Assembly (NCBI GenBank): GCA_016711875.1
Contig: JADJSD010000001.1
Location: 1,984,001 to 2,048,000 of the forward strand
DNA from: Betaproteobacteria bacterium
GTDB lineage: Bacteria > Pseudomonadota > Gammaproteobacteria > Burkholderiales > Usitatibacteraceae
DNA length: 64,000 bases
Direction of reading: 5' to 3'
Position numbers and translations under genes: made by a program
Shown: positions 1-8,821 of the stretch, one piece after another
Numbering within the stretch: position 1 is the stretch's first letter
How the letters are laid out: each line of letters starts with the position of its first letter
Notes under the pieces: generated by a model
Told to the model about the DNA's origin: nothing
The model's input: only the letters and a program-made list of their open reading frames with translations
Database searches by the model: none

Positions 1-1349
1 GCGACCGCCACGTCACGTACTGGCTCGGCATCGTGGCGCTCCTGGGGGTGGCCGTGCTCGCGGCCCTCACCATCGGCCGGCCGACCGCGGTCACCTTCCA
101 GGGCATGTTCGTCTCGGACATGATGTCCCAGGTGCTCAAGGTGGCGCTCCTGGCGAGCGTCGCCATCACGCTCCTCTACAGCCGGGAATACCTCGAGGCC
201 CGGGGCCTCCTCGCCGGCGAGTTCGTGAGCCTGTCGCTCTTCGCCTCGCTCGGGATGCTGGTGATGGTCTCGGCCAACCACTTCCTCACGCTCTACCTGG
301 GCCTGGAGCTCCTCGCGCTCTCCCTCTATGCGCTGGTCGCCCTGCAAAGGGACAGCGTCGTGTCGACCGAGGCCGCCATGAAGTACTTCGTGCTGGGTGC
401 GCTCGCCTCCGGCATGCTGCTCTACGGCCTGTCGATGCTCTACGGTGCCACGGGCTCGCTGGAACTCAACCGGGTCGCCCTCGCGCTCTCGCATTCGCAG
501 GCCAATCCGACCCTCGCGGCCTTCGGGCTCGTGTTCGTGGTGGCCGGTCTCGCGTTCAAGCTGGGCGCGGTTCCCTTCCACATGTGGGTCCCGGACGTCT
601 ACCAGGGGGCCTACACGCCGGCGACCCTCCTCATCGGCGCCGCACCGAAGATCGCCGCCTTCGCCTTCGTCATGCGCCTGCTCGCGCACGGGCTGGGAGG
701 GCTCGCGGCGGACTGGAGCGTGATGCTCGCCATCCTCGCGGCCGCATCGCTCGCGGTCGGCAACCTGCTCGCCATCGCGCAGACCAACCTGAAGCGCATG
801 CTGGCGTACTCCACGATCTCGCACATGGGGTTCCTGCTCCTGGGCATCCTCTCGGGCTCGGACAACGGCTACTCGTCGGCCATGTTCTACGTCATCACCT
901 ACGCGCTGATGACGCTCGCGTCCTTCGGGATGATCCTGCTGCTCTCCCGCGCCGGCTTCGAGGCGGAGAACCTCGAGGATTTCCGCGGTCTCAACAAGCG
1001 CTCGAAGTGGTTCGCCTTCGTGATGCTCGTGGTGATGTTCTCGCTGGCGGGCATCCCGCCGGCCGTCGGGTTCCTCGCGAAGCTCGCGGTGCTGCAGGCG
1101 GCCCTGGAGGCCGGCTGGACGTGGCTCGTCGTCTTCGCCGTGCTGATGAGCGTGATCGGCGCCTTCTACTACCTGCGCGTGGTGAAGCTCATGTACATGG
1201 ACGAGCCCGTCGGGGGCGAACCGCCGGTTGCCGGCCGTGCCGACATGCGCGTCGTGCTCTCGGCCAACGCGCTCGCCGTGCTCCTGCTGGGCATCGTGCC
1301 CGCGCCGCTCATGGACCTGTGCGCGCGGGCGATCACCGCCTCGCTCTGA
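1..1349 (+). CDS. nuoN: NADH-quinone oxidoreductase subunit N, C-terminal part
   Basis: Antiporter-like membrane subunit of respiratory complex I, taking part in proton translocation in the inner membrane. The frame is open from base 3, so the gene enters from the left; 448 residues are visible of a protein usually near 480-490. The product is almost entirely hydrophobic helices. It contains the family stretch with Lys in a helix (AFKLGAVPFHMWVPDVYQG) followed by the TLLIGAAPK helix. The internal GTG at 33 is not the start. This is normally the last nuo gene, and the next gene begins 8 bases after its stop. Confidence 0.95.
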   Translation, partial: DRHVTYWLGIVALLGVAVLAALTIGRPTAVTFQGMFVSDMMSQVLKVALLASVAITLLYSREYLEARGLLAGEFVSLSLFASLGMLVMVSANHFLTLYLGLELLALSLYALVALQRDSVVSTEAAMKYFVLGALASGMLLYGLSMLYGATGSLELNRVALALSHSQANPTLAAFGLVFVVAGLAFKLGAVPFHMWVPDVYQGAYTPATLLIGAAPKIAAFAFVMRLLAHGLGGLAADWSVMLAILAAASLAVGNLLAIAQTNLKRMLAYSTISHMGFLLLGILSGSDNGYSSAMFYVITYALMTLASFGMILLLSRAGFEAENLEDFRGLNKRSKWFAFVMLVVMFSLAGIPPAVGFLAKLAVLQAALEAGWTWLVVFAVLMSVIGAFYYLRVVKLMYMDEPVGGEPPVAGRADMRVVLSANALAVLLLGIVPAPLMDLCARAITASL

Positions 1350-1357
1350 TTCCCGAC

Positions 1358-1948
1358 GTGCCGACCCCGAAGCGTCCGCCGGAGCCGACCGGCGACTTCA
1401 CCGAGCCCACCGTCTCCACCCGGCTCGCCTACGATGGCGGCTTCCTGCGCCTTCGCCGCGACGAGGTGCGCCTGCCGGACGGGGCCGTGGCGTGGCGCGA
1501 ATACGTGGAGCATCCGGGCGCGGTGATGATGCTCGCGTTCCTCGACGAGGACACGATCCTGCTCGAGCGCCAGTACCGCTACCCGCGACGCAGCCATTTC
1601 CTCGAGCTGCCCGCCGGCAAGATGGAGCGCGGCGAGCCGCCCCTCGAGACGGCAAAGCGCGAACTCGTGGAGGAATGCGGTTACGAGGCCGCCGAGTGGT
1701 GGCACGTCGCGACCCTGCACCCGAGCATCGGCTATTCCGACGAGGTCATCGAGCTCTACGGCGCCCGGGGGCTCAAGCACGTGGGCGCCCGCCTCGATCC
1801 CGGCGAGCACCTGGAAGTGTTCCCGGCCCGCGTGGACGATGTCATCGCGTGGATCGGCGACGGGCTCGTGACGGACACCAAGACCACTTTCGCCCTGCTG
1901 TGGTGGGCCCGGTTCGGCCGCCCGGCGGCGAGGGGCGGAACGCCGTAA
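1358..1948 (+). CDS. NUDIX hydrolase, ADP-ribose pyrophosphatase-like
   Basis: Predicted to cleave nucleoside diphosphate sugars such as ADP-ribose into AMP and ribose 5-phosphate. The product has 196 residues. A complete NUDIX box lies at about residues 87-109, with Gly87, Glu93, Arg101-Glu102, the Glu105-Glu106 pair and Gly108 in canonical spacing. The GTG at 1358 is chosen because it lies just after the nuoN stop; longer in-frame reading would run far into nuoN. NUDIX genes downstream of nuoN are common in betaproteobacteria. The substrate is family inference. Confidence 0.85.
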   Translation: MPTPKRPPEPTGDFTEPTVSTRLAYDGGFLRLRRDEVRLPDGAVAWREYVEHPGAVMMLAFLDEDTILLERQYRYPRRSHFLELPAGKMERGEPPLETAKRELVEECGYEAAEWWHVATLHPSIGYSDEVIELYGARGLKHVGARLDPGEHLEVFPARVDDVIAWIGDGLVTDTKTTFALLWWARFGRPAARGGTP

Positions 1949-1979
1949 AATCGAGAATCAAGAAGAAAAAGAGCGAACC

Positions 1980-3467
1980 ATGGATTCCTACGATCTCCTC
2001 GTCATCGGCGGCGGCATCAACGGGACCGGGGTCGCGCGCGACGCGGCCGGCCGCGGTCTCAAGGTGCTCCTCGTCGAGCAGTCGGACATCGCCTCGGCCA
2101 CCAGCGGCTGGAGCTCCAAGCTCATCCACGGGGGCCTCAGGTACCTCGAGTACTACGAGTTCCGCCTCGTGCGGGAGGCCCTCGCGGAGCGCGAGGTGCT
2201 CCTCGCCATCGCGCCTCACCTGGTGCGTCCCATGCTGTTCGTCCTGCCGCACGAGCCCAGCATGCGCCCCGTGTGGATGGTGCGGATCGGCCTGTGGCTC
2301 TACGACCACCTGGGCAAGCGCGTGTCGCTGCCGAGCTCGATGGCGGTCAAGTTCCCCCACATCGAGTACAGCGCCGGCCTGAAGACCGAATTGCGCGACG
2401 GGTTCGTGTACGCGGACTGCCGCGTCGACGACGCGCGCCTCACGCTCGCCAACGCGGTTGCCGCCCGCGAGAAGGGGGCCACGGTGCTCACGCGCACGCG
2501 CTTCGTCTCCGCCCGCCGCGAGGCCGGCCGCTGGGAAGCGCAGGTCGAGGATACCCGCACGGGAGCACAGCGAACCGTCGCCGCCACCGCCCTCGTGAAC
2601 GTCGGCGGCCCCTGGGTCGGCCGGGTGCTCGAGGGCCTGCCCGCCAAGCCGACGGGCGCCAAGGTACGGCTCGTGAAGGGCAGCCACATCGTCGTGCCCA
2701 AGATCCACTCCCTGGGCCATTCGTACATCCTGCAGAACGAGGACAAGCGGGTCACCTTCGTGATCCCGTTCGAGGGGCAGTACAGCCTGGTCGGCACGAC
2801 CGACGTGCCGGTGGACCGCATCGAGGACGCGGCCGGCATCACGCCGAAGGAGACGCGCTACCTGATCGATTGCGCCAACCGCTATCTCGCGACGCCCATC
2901 GCCGAGAAGGACGTCGTCTGGAGCTTCGCCGGCATCCGGCCGCTCTACGACGACGGCAAGTCCGACCCGTCCTCCATCACCAGGGACTACGTGATGGAGC
3001 TGGACGACGAGGCGGGCAAGGCGCCGGTCCTCTCGATCTACGGCGGGAAGCTCACCACCTACCGGTGCCTCGCGGAGTCCGCGCTCGCGAAGCTCGCTTC
3101 GTATTTCCCCGCGATGTGCTCCTCTTGGACGGACAAGGAAGCGCTTCCGGGCGGCGGCATGCCCCACTTCAACGGCTTCCGCGACGAGGTGCACGAGAAG
3201 TACAAGGGCTTCCCGCGCGAGATGCTCGAGGGCCTCGTTCGCCGCCACGGCACCCGCGCGCTCGACATCCTGGGCCAGGCCAGGTCGCCCGAGGAACTCG
3301 GCACGAACTTCGGCCACGGCCTCACCGCACGGGAGGTCGACTACTTCGTCGCCGAGGAATGGGCCGAGACCGCGGAGGACATCCTGTGGCGGCGCACCAA
3401 GTGCGGCCTGCACCTGGATGCCGCGCAGAAGGCGGCCCTCGAGGCCTACCTCGCCACGCGCAAGTAG
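1980..3467 (+). CDS. glpD: Aerobic glycerol-3-phosphate dehydrogenase
   Basis: FAD enzyme that oxidises sn-glycerol 3-phosphate to dihydroxyacetone phosphate and passes electrons to quinone at the inner membrane. The 495-residue product has normal length. The N-terminal dinucleotide-binding motif (LLVIGGGINGTGVARDAA) sits at residues 5-22, followed by the family segment SGWSSKLIHGGLRYLE. The C-terminal DAO-type domain is complete. An A/G-rich stretch (AAGAAGAAAAAGAG) precedes the ATG, with only a weak ribosome site. No glpK, glpF or glpR is visible nearby. Confidence 0.95.
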   Translation: MDSYDLLVIGGGINGTGVARDAAGRGLKVLLVEQSDIASATSGWSSKLIHGGLRYLEYYEFRLVREALAEREVLLAIAPHLVRPMLFVLPHEPSMRPVWMVRIGLWLYDHLGKRVSLPSSMAVKFPHIEYSAGLKTELRDGFVYADCRVDDARLTLANAVAAREKGATVLTRTRFVSARREAGRWEAQVEDTRTGAQRTVAATALVNVGGPWVGRVLEGLPAKPTGAKVRLVKGSHIVVPKIHSLGHSYILQNEDKRVTFVIPFEGQYSLVGTTDVPVDRIEDAAGITPKETRYLIDCANRYLATPIAEKDVVWSFAGIRPLYDDGKSDPSSITRDYVMELDDEAGKAPVLSIYGGKLTTYRCLAESALAKLASYFPAMCSSWTDKEALPGGGMPHFNGFRDEVHEKYKGFPREMLEGLVRRHGTRALDILGQARSPEELGTNFGHGLTAREVDYFVAEEWAETAEDILWRRTKCGLHLDAAQKAALEAYLATRK

Positions 3468-3477
3468 GCGCGCCCCC

Positions 3478-4284
3478 GTGAAGCCGCTGGCCGAGTTCCC
3501 GCCCGAGGCGCGCCGCGCCATCCGCGCGGTGCTCGCCGACATCGACGACACGCTCACGACGCACGGGCGCCTGCAGGCCGTGGCGTACGCGGCGCTCGAG
3601 CGCCTGCGCGACGCCGGACTCCTCGTGATCCCGGTGACGGGCCGGCCCGCCGGCTGGTGCGACCACATCGCGCGCCTGTGGCCCGTGGACGCCGTCGTGG
3701 GCGAGAACGGCGCGTTCTGGTTCCGCCACGATCCGAAGGCGCGCCGCCTCGTGAAGCGCTACGTGATGCGCGGGGCCGAGCGAGCCCGTCGGGCCGAGCG
3801 CCTCGGGGCGATCGCGCATCGCGTGCTCGCCGAAGTGCCGGGGTCGGCCATCGCGTCGGACCAGCCTTATCGCGAGGCGGACCTCGCCATCGACTTCTGC
3901 GAGGACGTGCCCGCGCTGCCGCGTGAGGCCGTGGCGCGCATCGTGGCCGTCATGGAATCGGAGGGACTCACCGCCAAGGTGAGCTCCATCCACGTGAACG
4001 GCTGGTTCGGCGGCTACGACAAGCTCTCGACGAGCCGCCTCATGCTGGCCGAGGAATTCGGCATCGACCTGGACACCGAGAAGGAAAGCCTCGTGTTCGT
4101 CGGCGACTCGCCCAACGACCAGCCGATGTTCGCGTGCTTCCCGAACGCGGTGGGCGTGGCGAACGTGGCGAAGATGGCGGACCTCATGACGAGCCTGCCG
4201 CGCTATGTGACGCCATCCGAGGGGTCGCGGGGGTTCGCCGAGCTGGCGGATGCCATCCTCTTGGCAAGGGGGCAAGCCCAGTAG
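3478..4284 (+). CDS. HAD-superfamily (type IIB) phosphatase
   Basis: Predicted cytoplasmic phosphatase of the Cof/SPP-like HAD-IIB group with 268 residues. Motif I is ADIDDTLTT near residue 20, with Asp nucleophile and Asp+2. Motif II is the Thr of PVTGRP, and motif IV is FVGDSPNDQPMF. The GTG at 3478, 10 bases after the glpD stop, gives the natural start; the longer frame would sit inside glpD. Being next to glpD suggests a phosphorylated sugar or glycerol-derived substrate, but the sequence does not say which. Confidence 0.8.
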   Translation: MKPLAEFPPEARRAIRAVLADIDDTLTTHGRLQAVAYAALERLRDAGLLVIPVTGRPAGWCDHIARLWPVDAVVGENGAFWFRHDPKARRLVKRYVMRGAERARRAERLGAIAHRVLAEVPGSAIASDQPYREADLAIDFCEDVPALPREAVARIVAVMESEGLTAKVSSIHVNGWFGGYDKLSTSRLMLAEEFGIDLDTEKESLVFVGDSPNDQPMFACFPNAVGVANVAKMADLMTSLPRYVTPSEGSRGFAELADAILLARGQAQ

Positions 4285-4301
4285 CGTCGGTCAGTGGCAA
4301 G

Positions 4302-4535
4302 GGCCGTCGGTGGTCAAAGGTGCGTGAAGTTCAGGGCGGCGCAAGCACGGCCTCTTGCGGGATGGGTGCCCCGGTTTTCGAGGCCAGACACCGGTCCCAC
4401 CCCAACAAGTTGGGGACCCCCGCGTCAGGCCTCGAAAACCGACCCATCCAACGTTCGACCCCGCACAACCCCCGGGGTCGAACCGGCGACGGCCGCGCCG
4501 CCATGAACTTCACGCACCTTTGACCACCGACGGCC
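4302..4535. repeat. Structured palindromic element, copy A1
   Basis: A 234-base nested inverted repeat between convergent genes. The outer arms 4302-4342 and 4495-4535 pair over 41 positions with one mismatch (4334/4503). Inside lies a 90-base core (4360-4449). It has an 8-bp stem (GGATGGGT/ACCCATCC) and then a 13-bp stem (4373-4385 with 4428-4440, GGTTTTCGAGGCC). A 42-base apical part carries a small hairpin at 4400-4415 (CCCCAAC/GTTGGGG). A separate side hairpin (TTCGACCCCG/CGGGGTCGAA) lies between core and right arm near 4453-4483. Copy A2 has the same architecture in the opposite orientation. Function unknown: structured RNA, bidirectional terminator or non-autonomous mobile element are all possible. 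Confidence 0.85.
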
Positions 4536-4612
4536 GGAGCGTCGCCACGGGATACAGCACCGCTCTAGCCGGCATGCGCATCCGCGGCGTCGTGTCCATG
4601 TGCACCGCGGCG

Positions 4613-4842
4613 TCGAGGGCGAGGAAGCACCGTCGAAATTCATGGCGGCGCGGACGTCGCCGGATTGCCTCCCGGGTTCACGGGGAGGCAATCACTGGAT
4701 GGGTCGGAATTTCGGGCCTGACGCGGGGGTCCCCGACTTGTTGGGGTGGGACCAGTGTCTGGCCCGAAATTCCGGGGCACCCATCCCGCAAGAGTCCGTG
4801 ATTGCGCCGCCCTGAATTTCGACGGTGCTTCCTCGCCCTCGA
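4613..4842. repeat. Structured palindromic element, copy A2 (inverted relative to A1)
   Basis: Outer arms 4613-4651 and 4804-4842 pair over 39 positions with one mismatch (4643/4812). The 90-base core 4697-4786, read on the minus strand, matches the A1 core: GGATGGGT stem, 13-bp stem, and the 42-base apical part with two differences. The side hairpin (4663-4673 with 4683-4693, GATTGCCTCCC) occupies the same place as in A1 but has unrelated sequence. The outer arms also differ from A1 except for the inner GAARTTCA and GGCGGCGC segments. No convincing coding frame lies inside. Confidence 0.85.
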
Positions 4843-4871
4843 GGCCATCCTGGCGCCACCATTCGCTTCCA

Positions 4872-4920
4872 TCCGTGATTGCGCCGCCCGGAATTTCGGC
4901 AGCCTTCCCTTGCCCTCGAT
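4872..4920. repeat. Degenerate half copy of the A-element right arm
   Basis: The first 18 bases (TCCGTGATTGCGCCGCCC) are identical to 4795-4812 of copy A2. GAATTTCG and a decayed version of the remaining arm, ending CCCTCGA, follow. No matching left arm is seen, so this looks like a solo or eroded half element next to the 3' end of the minus-strand regulator gene. Confidence 0.6.
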
Positions 4921-4957
4921 GTCATCCGAAAGCCAGGGCAGGTTCGATCGGTGCAAG

Positions 4958-7216
4958 TCAACCCTCGACCAGCCGCCCGATCGCCTTCAGCACCGCGTGG
5001 ACATCGTCGCGCTTGAAGGGCTTGGGCAGGGTGCCGTCGAAGCCTTCCTTCGTCTTGCGCTCCCGGAACGCCGGCGAGTGGTCGATGCTCGTCGCGTAGA
5101 TCCTGGTGTTCTCCGGGTCCTTCGCCACGTGGCTGCGCAGCGCGGTCGCCGCTCCCGGCCCGTCGAGCCCCTTGAGCGTGGTGTCGACGAGCACGAGGTC
5201 GTAGACGTCCTGCACGAGGGCCGCCAGGGCCTCCGGAAGATCCTGCGCGACCGAGAGGCTGCAGTCGCGCTTCCTCAGGATGTGCGCGGCGAGCATGTGG
5301 CTGTCGCGGTGCGGGTCCACCAGCAGGATGGTCGCGCCCTTCCGCTGCTCGCGCAGCGAGTGGCGCGTGACGAGCGTCGGGGTCTCGTCCGCGTCGAGCG
5401 AGGCGCCCGTCACCGCGACAATGGCGTCGTGCAGCTGCTGGTCCGCGACCGGGTAGCGCAGGTACGCCGCGATGCCGTTCTCGCGGCACGCGATGGCATC
5501 GCCGGGCCGGCCGTGCGTGGCGAGCATCATCACGAGCGTCTGCGAGAGGTGCGGATGGCTGCGCACGCGGAAGGCGAGCAGGAAGCCGTCCTGCACCGGC
5601 AGGCGGTTCGAGACGAGAACGAGCGGCACGGGACTGCCCTCGTCATGCAGCCGCTCGAGGAACTTGAGCGCCATGGAGGCGTTGTCCGCCTCCATGGGCG
5701 TCATGCGCCAGCCGCGCAGCAGGTTCGTGAGCTCGTGGCGCTGCGCCGGGTCCTCGCTCACGACGAGCACGGGCAGGCCCACCAGCGAGACGAAGGTGGC
5801 GCGGCGCGGCGGCGCCGGCGCCGGGCGCACCGGGAACTCGATGGTGAAGCCGTAGAGCGCCTCGGTGCCGGAGCGCTGGCCCACGACGAGCCGGCCGCCC
5901 ATCGCGCCCACCATGAAGCGCGCGACGGCGACGCCCATGCCGGCGTCGGCGGCAAGCGGCGGGCGGGCCGCCGCGTTCCGGTCGGACTGCGGCCAGGCGA
6001 GCCAGACGGAGAACGACAGCTGGATGCCGGCGTCGGTCGTGTACTCGGGCGCGATCTGCAGCGTGATCTCGGCGCCGGGCGCGAGCTGGAAGGCGTTGTC
6101 GAGGAGGTTCCTCAACACGAGCTGCAGGCGCTCCTCGTCGCCCACCAGGGCGTCGGGCACGTCCTGCTCCACCTTCACGCGCAGGCGCGAGTCGCTCTCC
6201 TCCGCGCGGTGCACGACGCGCGAGACGAGGTCGGCGATGGCGGTACGCAGAAGGAAAGGGGAATGGTGCAGCTCGATGCCGCCCTCGACCTTGGAGAAGT
6301 CCACGAGGTCGCCGATGGCCGCCAGGGCCGTCTCGGTGCAGGCGCGGATCTGCTGGAAGTGCTCGACGAGCGCCGGGTCGAACTCCATCTGCTGCGCGCG
6401 GATCGAGATGGCCGAGAGGCCCTCGAGGGCCACGGAGAGCTCGGCGCCGATGCGTTCGATGAGCGCGAGCTCCGAGGCGCCGCGGTCCGGTTCTCCCGCC
6501 GCTGCGGTCGCGGCGTGCGAGGACCAGAGGGCGCCCGCGGGTTCCTCGTCGACCAGGACCGGCTGGCGATCGAGCACGGCCGGCGGCCCTTTCTCGCGCG
6601 CGATGGGGATGCTCGTGGGCCGCGTCGGCTGCCGGCTCGCCGCGGCGAGGGCGTCGCGGTCCACGTGCGCCGAGCGTCCCACGAGCTCGAGGGCCGGCAT
6701 GCCCAGCAGCGATTGCGGGGCGCTGTCGATGCCGAGGAGGCGGCAGAAGGCCTCGTTCACGAGCTCCACTTCGCCGTCGCTGTTCTCGATGAGCGCCGCG
6801 TTGGGCGAAGCCTCGGTGAGGGCGAGCAGGCGCGCCGCCGACAGGTTGAGCGCCGACTCGGTCTCCCGCTGCGTGGCGATGTCGTGCAGCGTCGCGATGA
6901 TGCCGGCGGGCTTGTCGCGCGCGTCGAGGGCCGGCTGCAGGGCGAGCTGCACCCACGACCCGCTCGAGGCCGTGCGCACGTCGAGAAGCGCCGAGGCCGT
7001 CTTGCCCTCGGCGATGCGCGCGACGTTCTGGTGCACGCGCTTCGCGTCGCCCGGGTGGAAGAGCGAGGGGAGCGACGCGCCAGCCGCCGGCTTGCCCGGC
7101 ATGTCCGCGAGCTGGGCGAACGCCGGATTCGCGAACGCGACGACGCCCCCGCTGTCCGCGATGGCCACCGCGATGCGGAGCGACTCGACGATGCGCTGGA
7201 AATCCTCGGAGGCCAT
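4958..7216 (-). CDS. PAS-PAS-pseudo histidine kinase-dual receiver protein
   Basis: A 752-residue soluble signalling protein with two PAS-like regions (about 5-115 and 125-195), a HisKA-like helical segment (250-312), an HATPase-like region (320-465) and two receiver domains (about 481-600 and 627-748). The usual phospho-acceptor motif (S-H-E-x-R-T-P) is replaced by GAELSVAL, with Ala258 at the His position. The N-box (RNLLDNA) is kept, but the first Gly box (DxGxG) is absent and only a GMGVAVARF-type second box remains. Receiver 1 has Ser536 at the Asp position and RYP instead of the usual K-P. Receiver 2 keeps Asp634, Asp678 and Lys732. It probably acts as a PAS-controlled scaffold or phosphate sink for another kinase. 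It reads convergently with the HAD phosphatase gene. Confidence 0.8.
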   Translation of the reverse strand: MASEDFQRIVESLRIAVAIADSGGVVAFANPAFAQLADMPGKPAAGASLPSLFHPGDAKRVHQNVARIAEGKTASALLDVRTASSGSWVQLALQPALDARDKPAGIIATLHDIATQRETESALNLSAARLLALTEASPNAALIENSDGEVELVNEAFCRLLGIDSAPQSLLGMPALELVGRSAHVDRDALAAASRQPTRPTSIPIAREKGPPAVLDRQPVLVDEEPAGALWSSHAATAAAGEPDRGASELALIERIGAELSVALEGLSAISIRAQQMEFDPALVEHFQQIRACTETALAAIGDLVDFSKVEGGIELHHSPFLLRTAIADLVSRVVHRAEESDSRLRVKVEQDVPDALVGDEERLQLVLRNLLDNAFQLAPGAEITLQIAPEYTTDAGIQLSFSVWLAWPQSDRNAAARPPLAADAGMGVAVARFMVGAMGGRLVVGQRSGTEALYGFTIEFPVRPAPAPPRRATFVSLVGLPVLVVSEDPAQRHELTNLLRGWRMTPMEADNASMALKFLERLHDEGSPVPLVLVSNRLPVQDGFLLAFRVRSHPHLSQTLVMMLATHGRPGDAIACRENGIAAYLRYPVADQQLHDAIVAVTGASLDADETPTLVTRHSLREQRKGATILLVDPHRDSHMLAAHILRKRDCSLSVAQDLPEALAALVQDVYDLVLVDTTLKGLDGPGAATALRSHVAKDPENTRIYATSIDHSPAFRERKTKEGFDGTLPKPFKRDDVHAVLKAIGRLVEG

Positions 7217-7243
7217 GGGAGGGGGGGCGGGCGAACCCGAAGG

Positions 7244-8821
7244 CTAGTCGCTCTGGGCGAGCTTGTGAAGGACGCCGACCAGGTGCCGTGTGGCCGGATG
7301 CAGCCCGCCTTCGGGCTGGCCGCGCACGGCCGGCAGGATCCGCCCGGCGATCGCCTTGCCGAGTTCCACGCCGAACTGGTCGAACGGATTGATGCCCCAG
7401 AGGACCGCCTGGGCGTAGGCCTTGTGCTCGTAGAGGGCGAGCAGGGCGCCGAGCGAGGCCGGGTCCAGCCGCGGCAGGACGATCGTCGTGCTCGGCCGGT
7501 CGCCGGGGCAGTCGCGGTGCGGGTCGCCGGTGCTGCGGCCGGTCATGAGCGCCTCGCTCTGCGCGAGGGCGTGGGCGAGCAGGGCTTCGTGCGCGTCCGC
7601 GCGCGACCCCATGGGTCGGGCGATGAGAATGAAGTCGCAGGCCGCCGGGTCCGTGCCCTGGTGCAGCCACTGGTGGAACGCGTGCTGGCCGGGCGTGCCG
7701 GGCTGGCCGAAGATCGCCGGGCAGGTGACGACGCCGACGGGGGAACCGTCGAGGCGCACGGACTTGCCGTTCGATTCCATCTCGAGTTGCTGGAGGTAGG
7801 CCGAGAGGTTCGCGAGGCGGTCCGCGTAGGGCAGGACGGCGAGGACGCCCATCCCGAGGAAGTTGCGGTTCCACAGCCCCACGAGGGCGGCGAGCACCGG
7901 GACGTTTCGCTCCGGCGGCGCCGACCGGAACTCCAGGTCCGCGGCATGGGCGCCGGCGAGCAGCCGCTCGAAGGCCGGCATGCCGATGGCGATGGCGATG
8001 GGCAGCCCCACGCTCGACCACAACGAGTAGCGGCCCCCGATCCACTCGCCAAAGGGAAAGACGTTGCACTCGGGCAGGCCGAACCGCGCGGCTTCGTCGG
8101 CCTTGGCAGTGGCGGCCACGAAATGGCGGGCGACCGCCCCCTCGCCCAGGGCCGAGACGATCCAGCGCTTGGCCGCGGCCGCGTTGGTCATCGTCTCCTG
8201 GGTCGTGAAGGTCTTGGAGGCCACCACGACCAGGGTCGTGGCCGGATCGAGCCCGGCCAGGGCCTCGTCGAGGGAGACCGGGTCCAGGTTCTCGGCGAAT
8301 CGCACCGCGGGGCCGTCGGCGATGTCGGCGAGGGCCTGCAGGACGAGTCGCGGGCCGAGCGAGGAGCCGCCGATGCCCAGGGCCAGCACGGCGCGGATGG
8401 GCTCGCCGGTCGCGCCCTTCCATTGGCCGTCGCGGACGGCGGCGGCGAAGGTGCGCATGCGTTCGCGGCACCGCTGGATGTCGGGGAGGATATCCGCGCC
8501 GTCGACCACGACGTGCTCCTCGCCCCGCACGGCCGTGTGCAGGGCCGGGCGGCCCTCCGTCGGGTTCACCACGGCCCCGGCGAAAAGCCGCTCGACGGCC
8601 GCCGTCACCCCGCGCTCGCGGGCGAGGGCGACCAGGCGTTCCAGCGTTCCGGCGTTCACGCGCTGCTTGGAGAAATCGATCGACAGGCCGGCGAACGGGA
8701 ACGTGAGGGAGGCGGCGCGCCCCGGGTCGGCGTCGAAGAGCGACTCGATGCGCGTTCCCGCGAGCGAATCGCGGTGCGCGGCAAGGGCGGTCCAGGCGGG
8801 CGAAGGGGCCGGGTCGGTCAT
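7244..8821 (-). CDS. pgi: Glucose-6-phosphate isomerase
   Basis: Cytoplasmic interconversion of glucose 6-phosphate and fructose 6-phosphate. The ATG at 8821 (MTDPAPSP) gives 525 residues, near the usual 545; the longer reading from 8953 adds an unrelated 44-residue tail. Family hallmarks include ALGIGGSSLGPRLV, VASKTFTTQETMTNA, the GGRYSLWSSVGLP signature and a C-terminal GINPFDQFGVELGK signature. It lies 27 bases upstream of the regulator gene on the same strand. No other glycolysis gene is adjacent, but enolase is at the far end of the window. Confidence 0.95.
   Translation of the reverse strand: MTDPAPSPAWTALAAHRDSLAGTRIESLFDADPGRAASLTFPFAGLSIDFSKQRVNAGTLERLVALARERGVTAAVERLFAGAVVNPTEGRPALHTAVRGEEHVVVDGADILPDIQRCRERMRTFAAAVRDGQWKGATGEPIRAVLALGIGGSSLGPRLVLQALADIADGPAVRFAENLDPVSLDEALAGLDPATTLVVVASKTFTTQETMTNAAAAKRWIVSALGEGAVARHFVAATAKADEAARFGLPECNVFPFGEWIGGRYSLWSSVGLPIAIAIGMPAFERLLAGAHAADLEFRSAPPERNVPVLAALVGLWNRNFLGMGVLAVLPYADRLANLSAYLQQLEMESNGKSVRLDGSPVGVVTCPAIFGQPGTPGQHAFHQWLHQGTDPAACDFILIARPMGSRADAHEALLAHALAQSEALMTGRSTGDPHRDCPGDRPSTTIVLPRLDPASLGALLALYEHKAYAQAVLWGINPFDQFGVELGKAIAGRILPAVRGQPEGGLHPATRHLVGVLHKLAQSD

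Noticed and set aside
33..1349. Start of nuoN at GTG 33
   Set aside because: The frame is open to the window edge and the protein would lack its first helix; the gene begins upstream.
4294..4956. Several short frames (60-148 codons) on both strands
   Set aside because: They are readings of the palindromic elements A1/A2, so their apparent similarity to each other is due to the repeats, not to a protein family.
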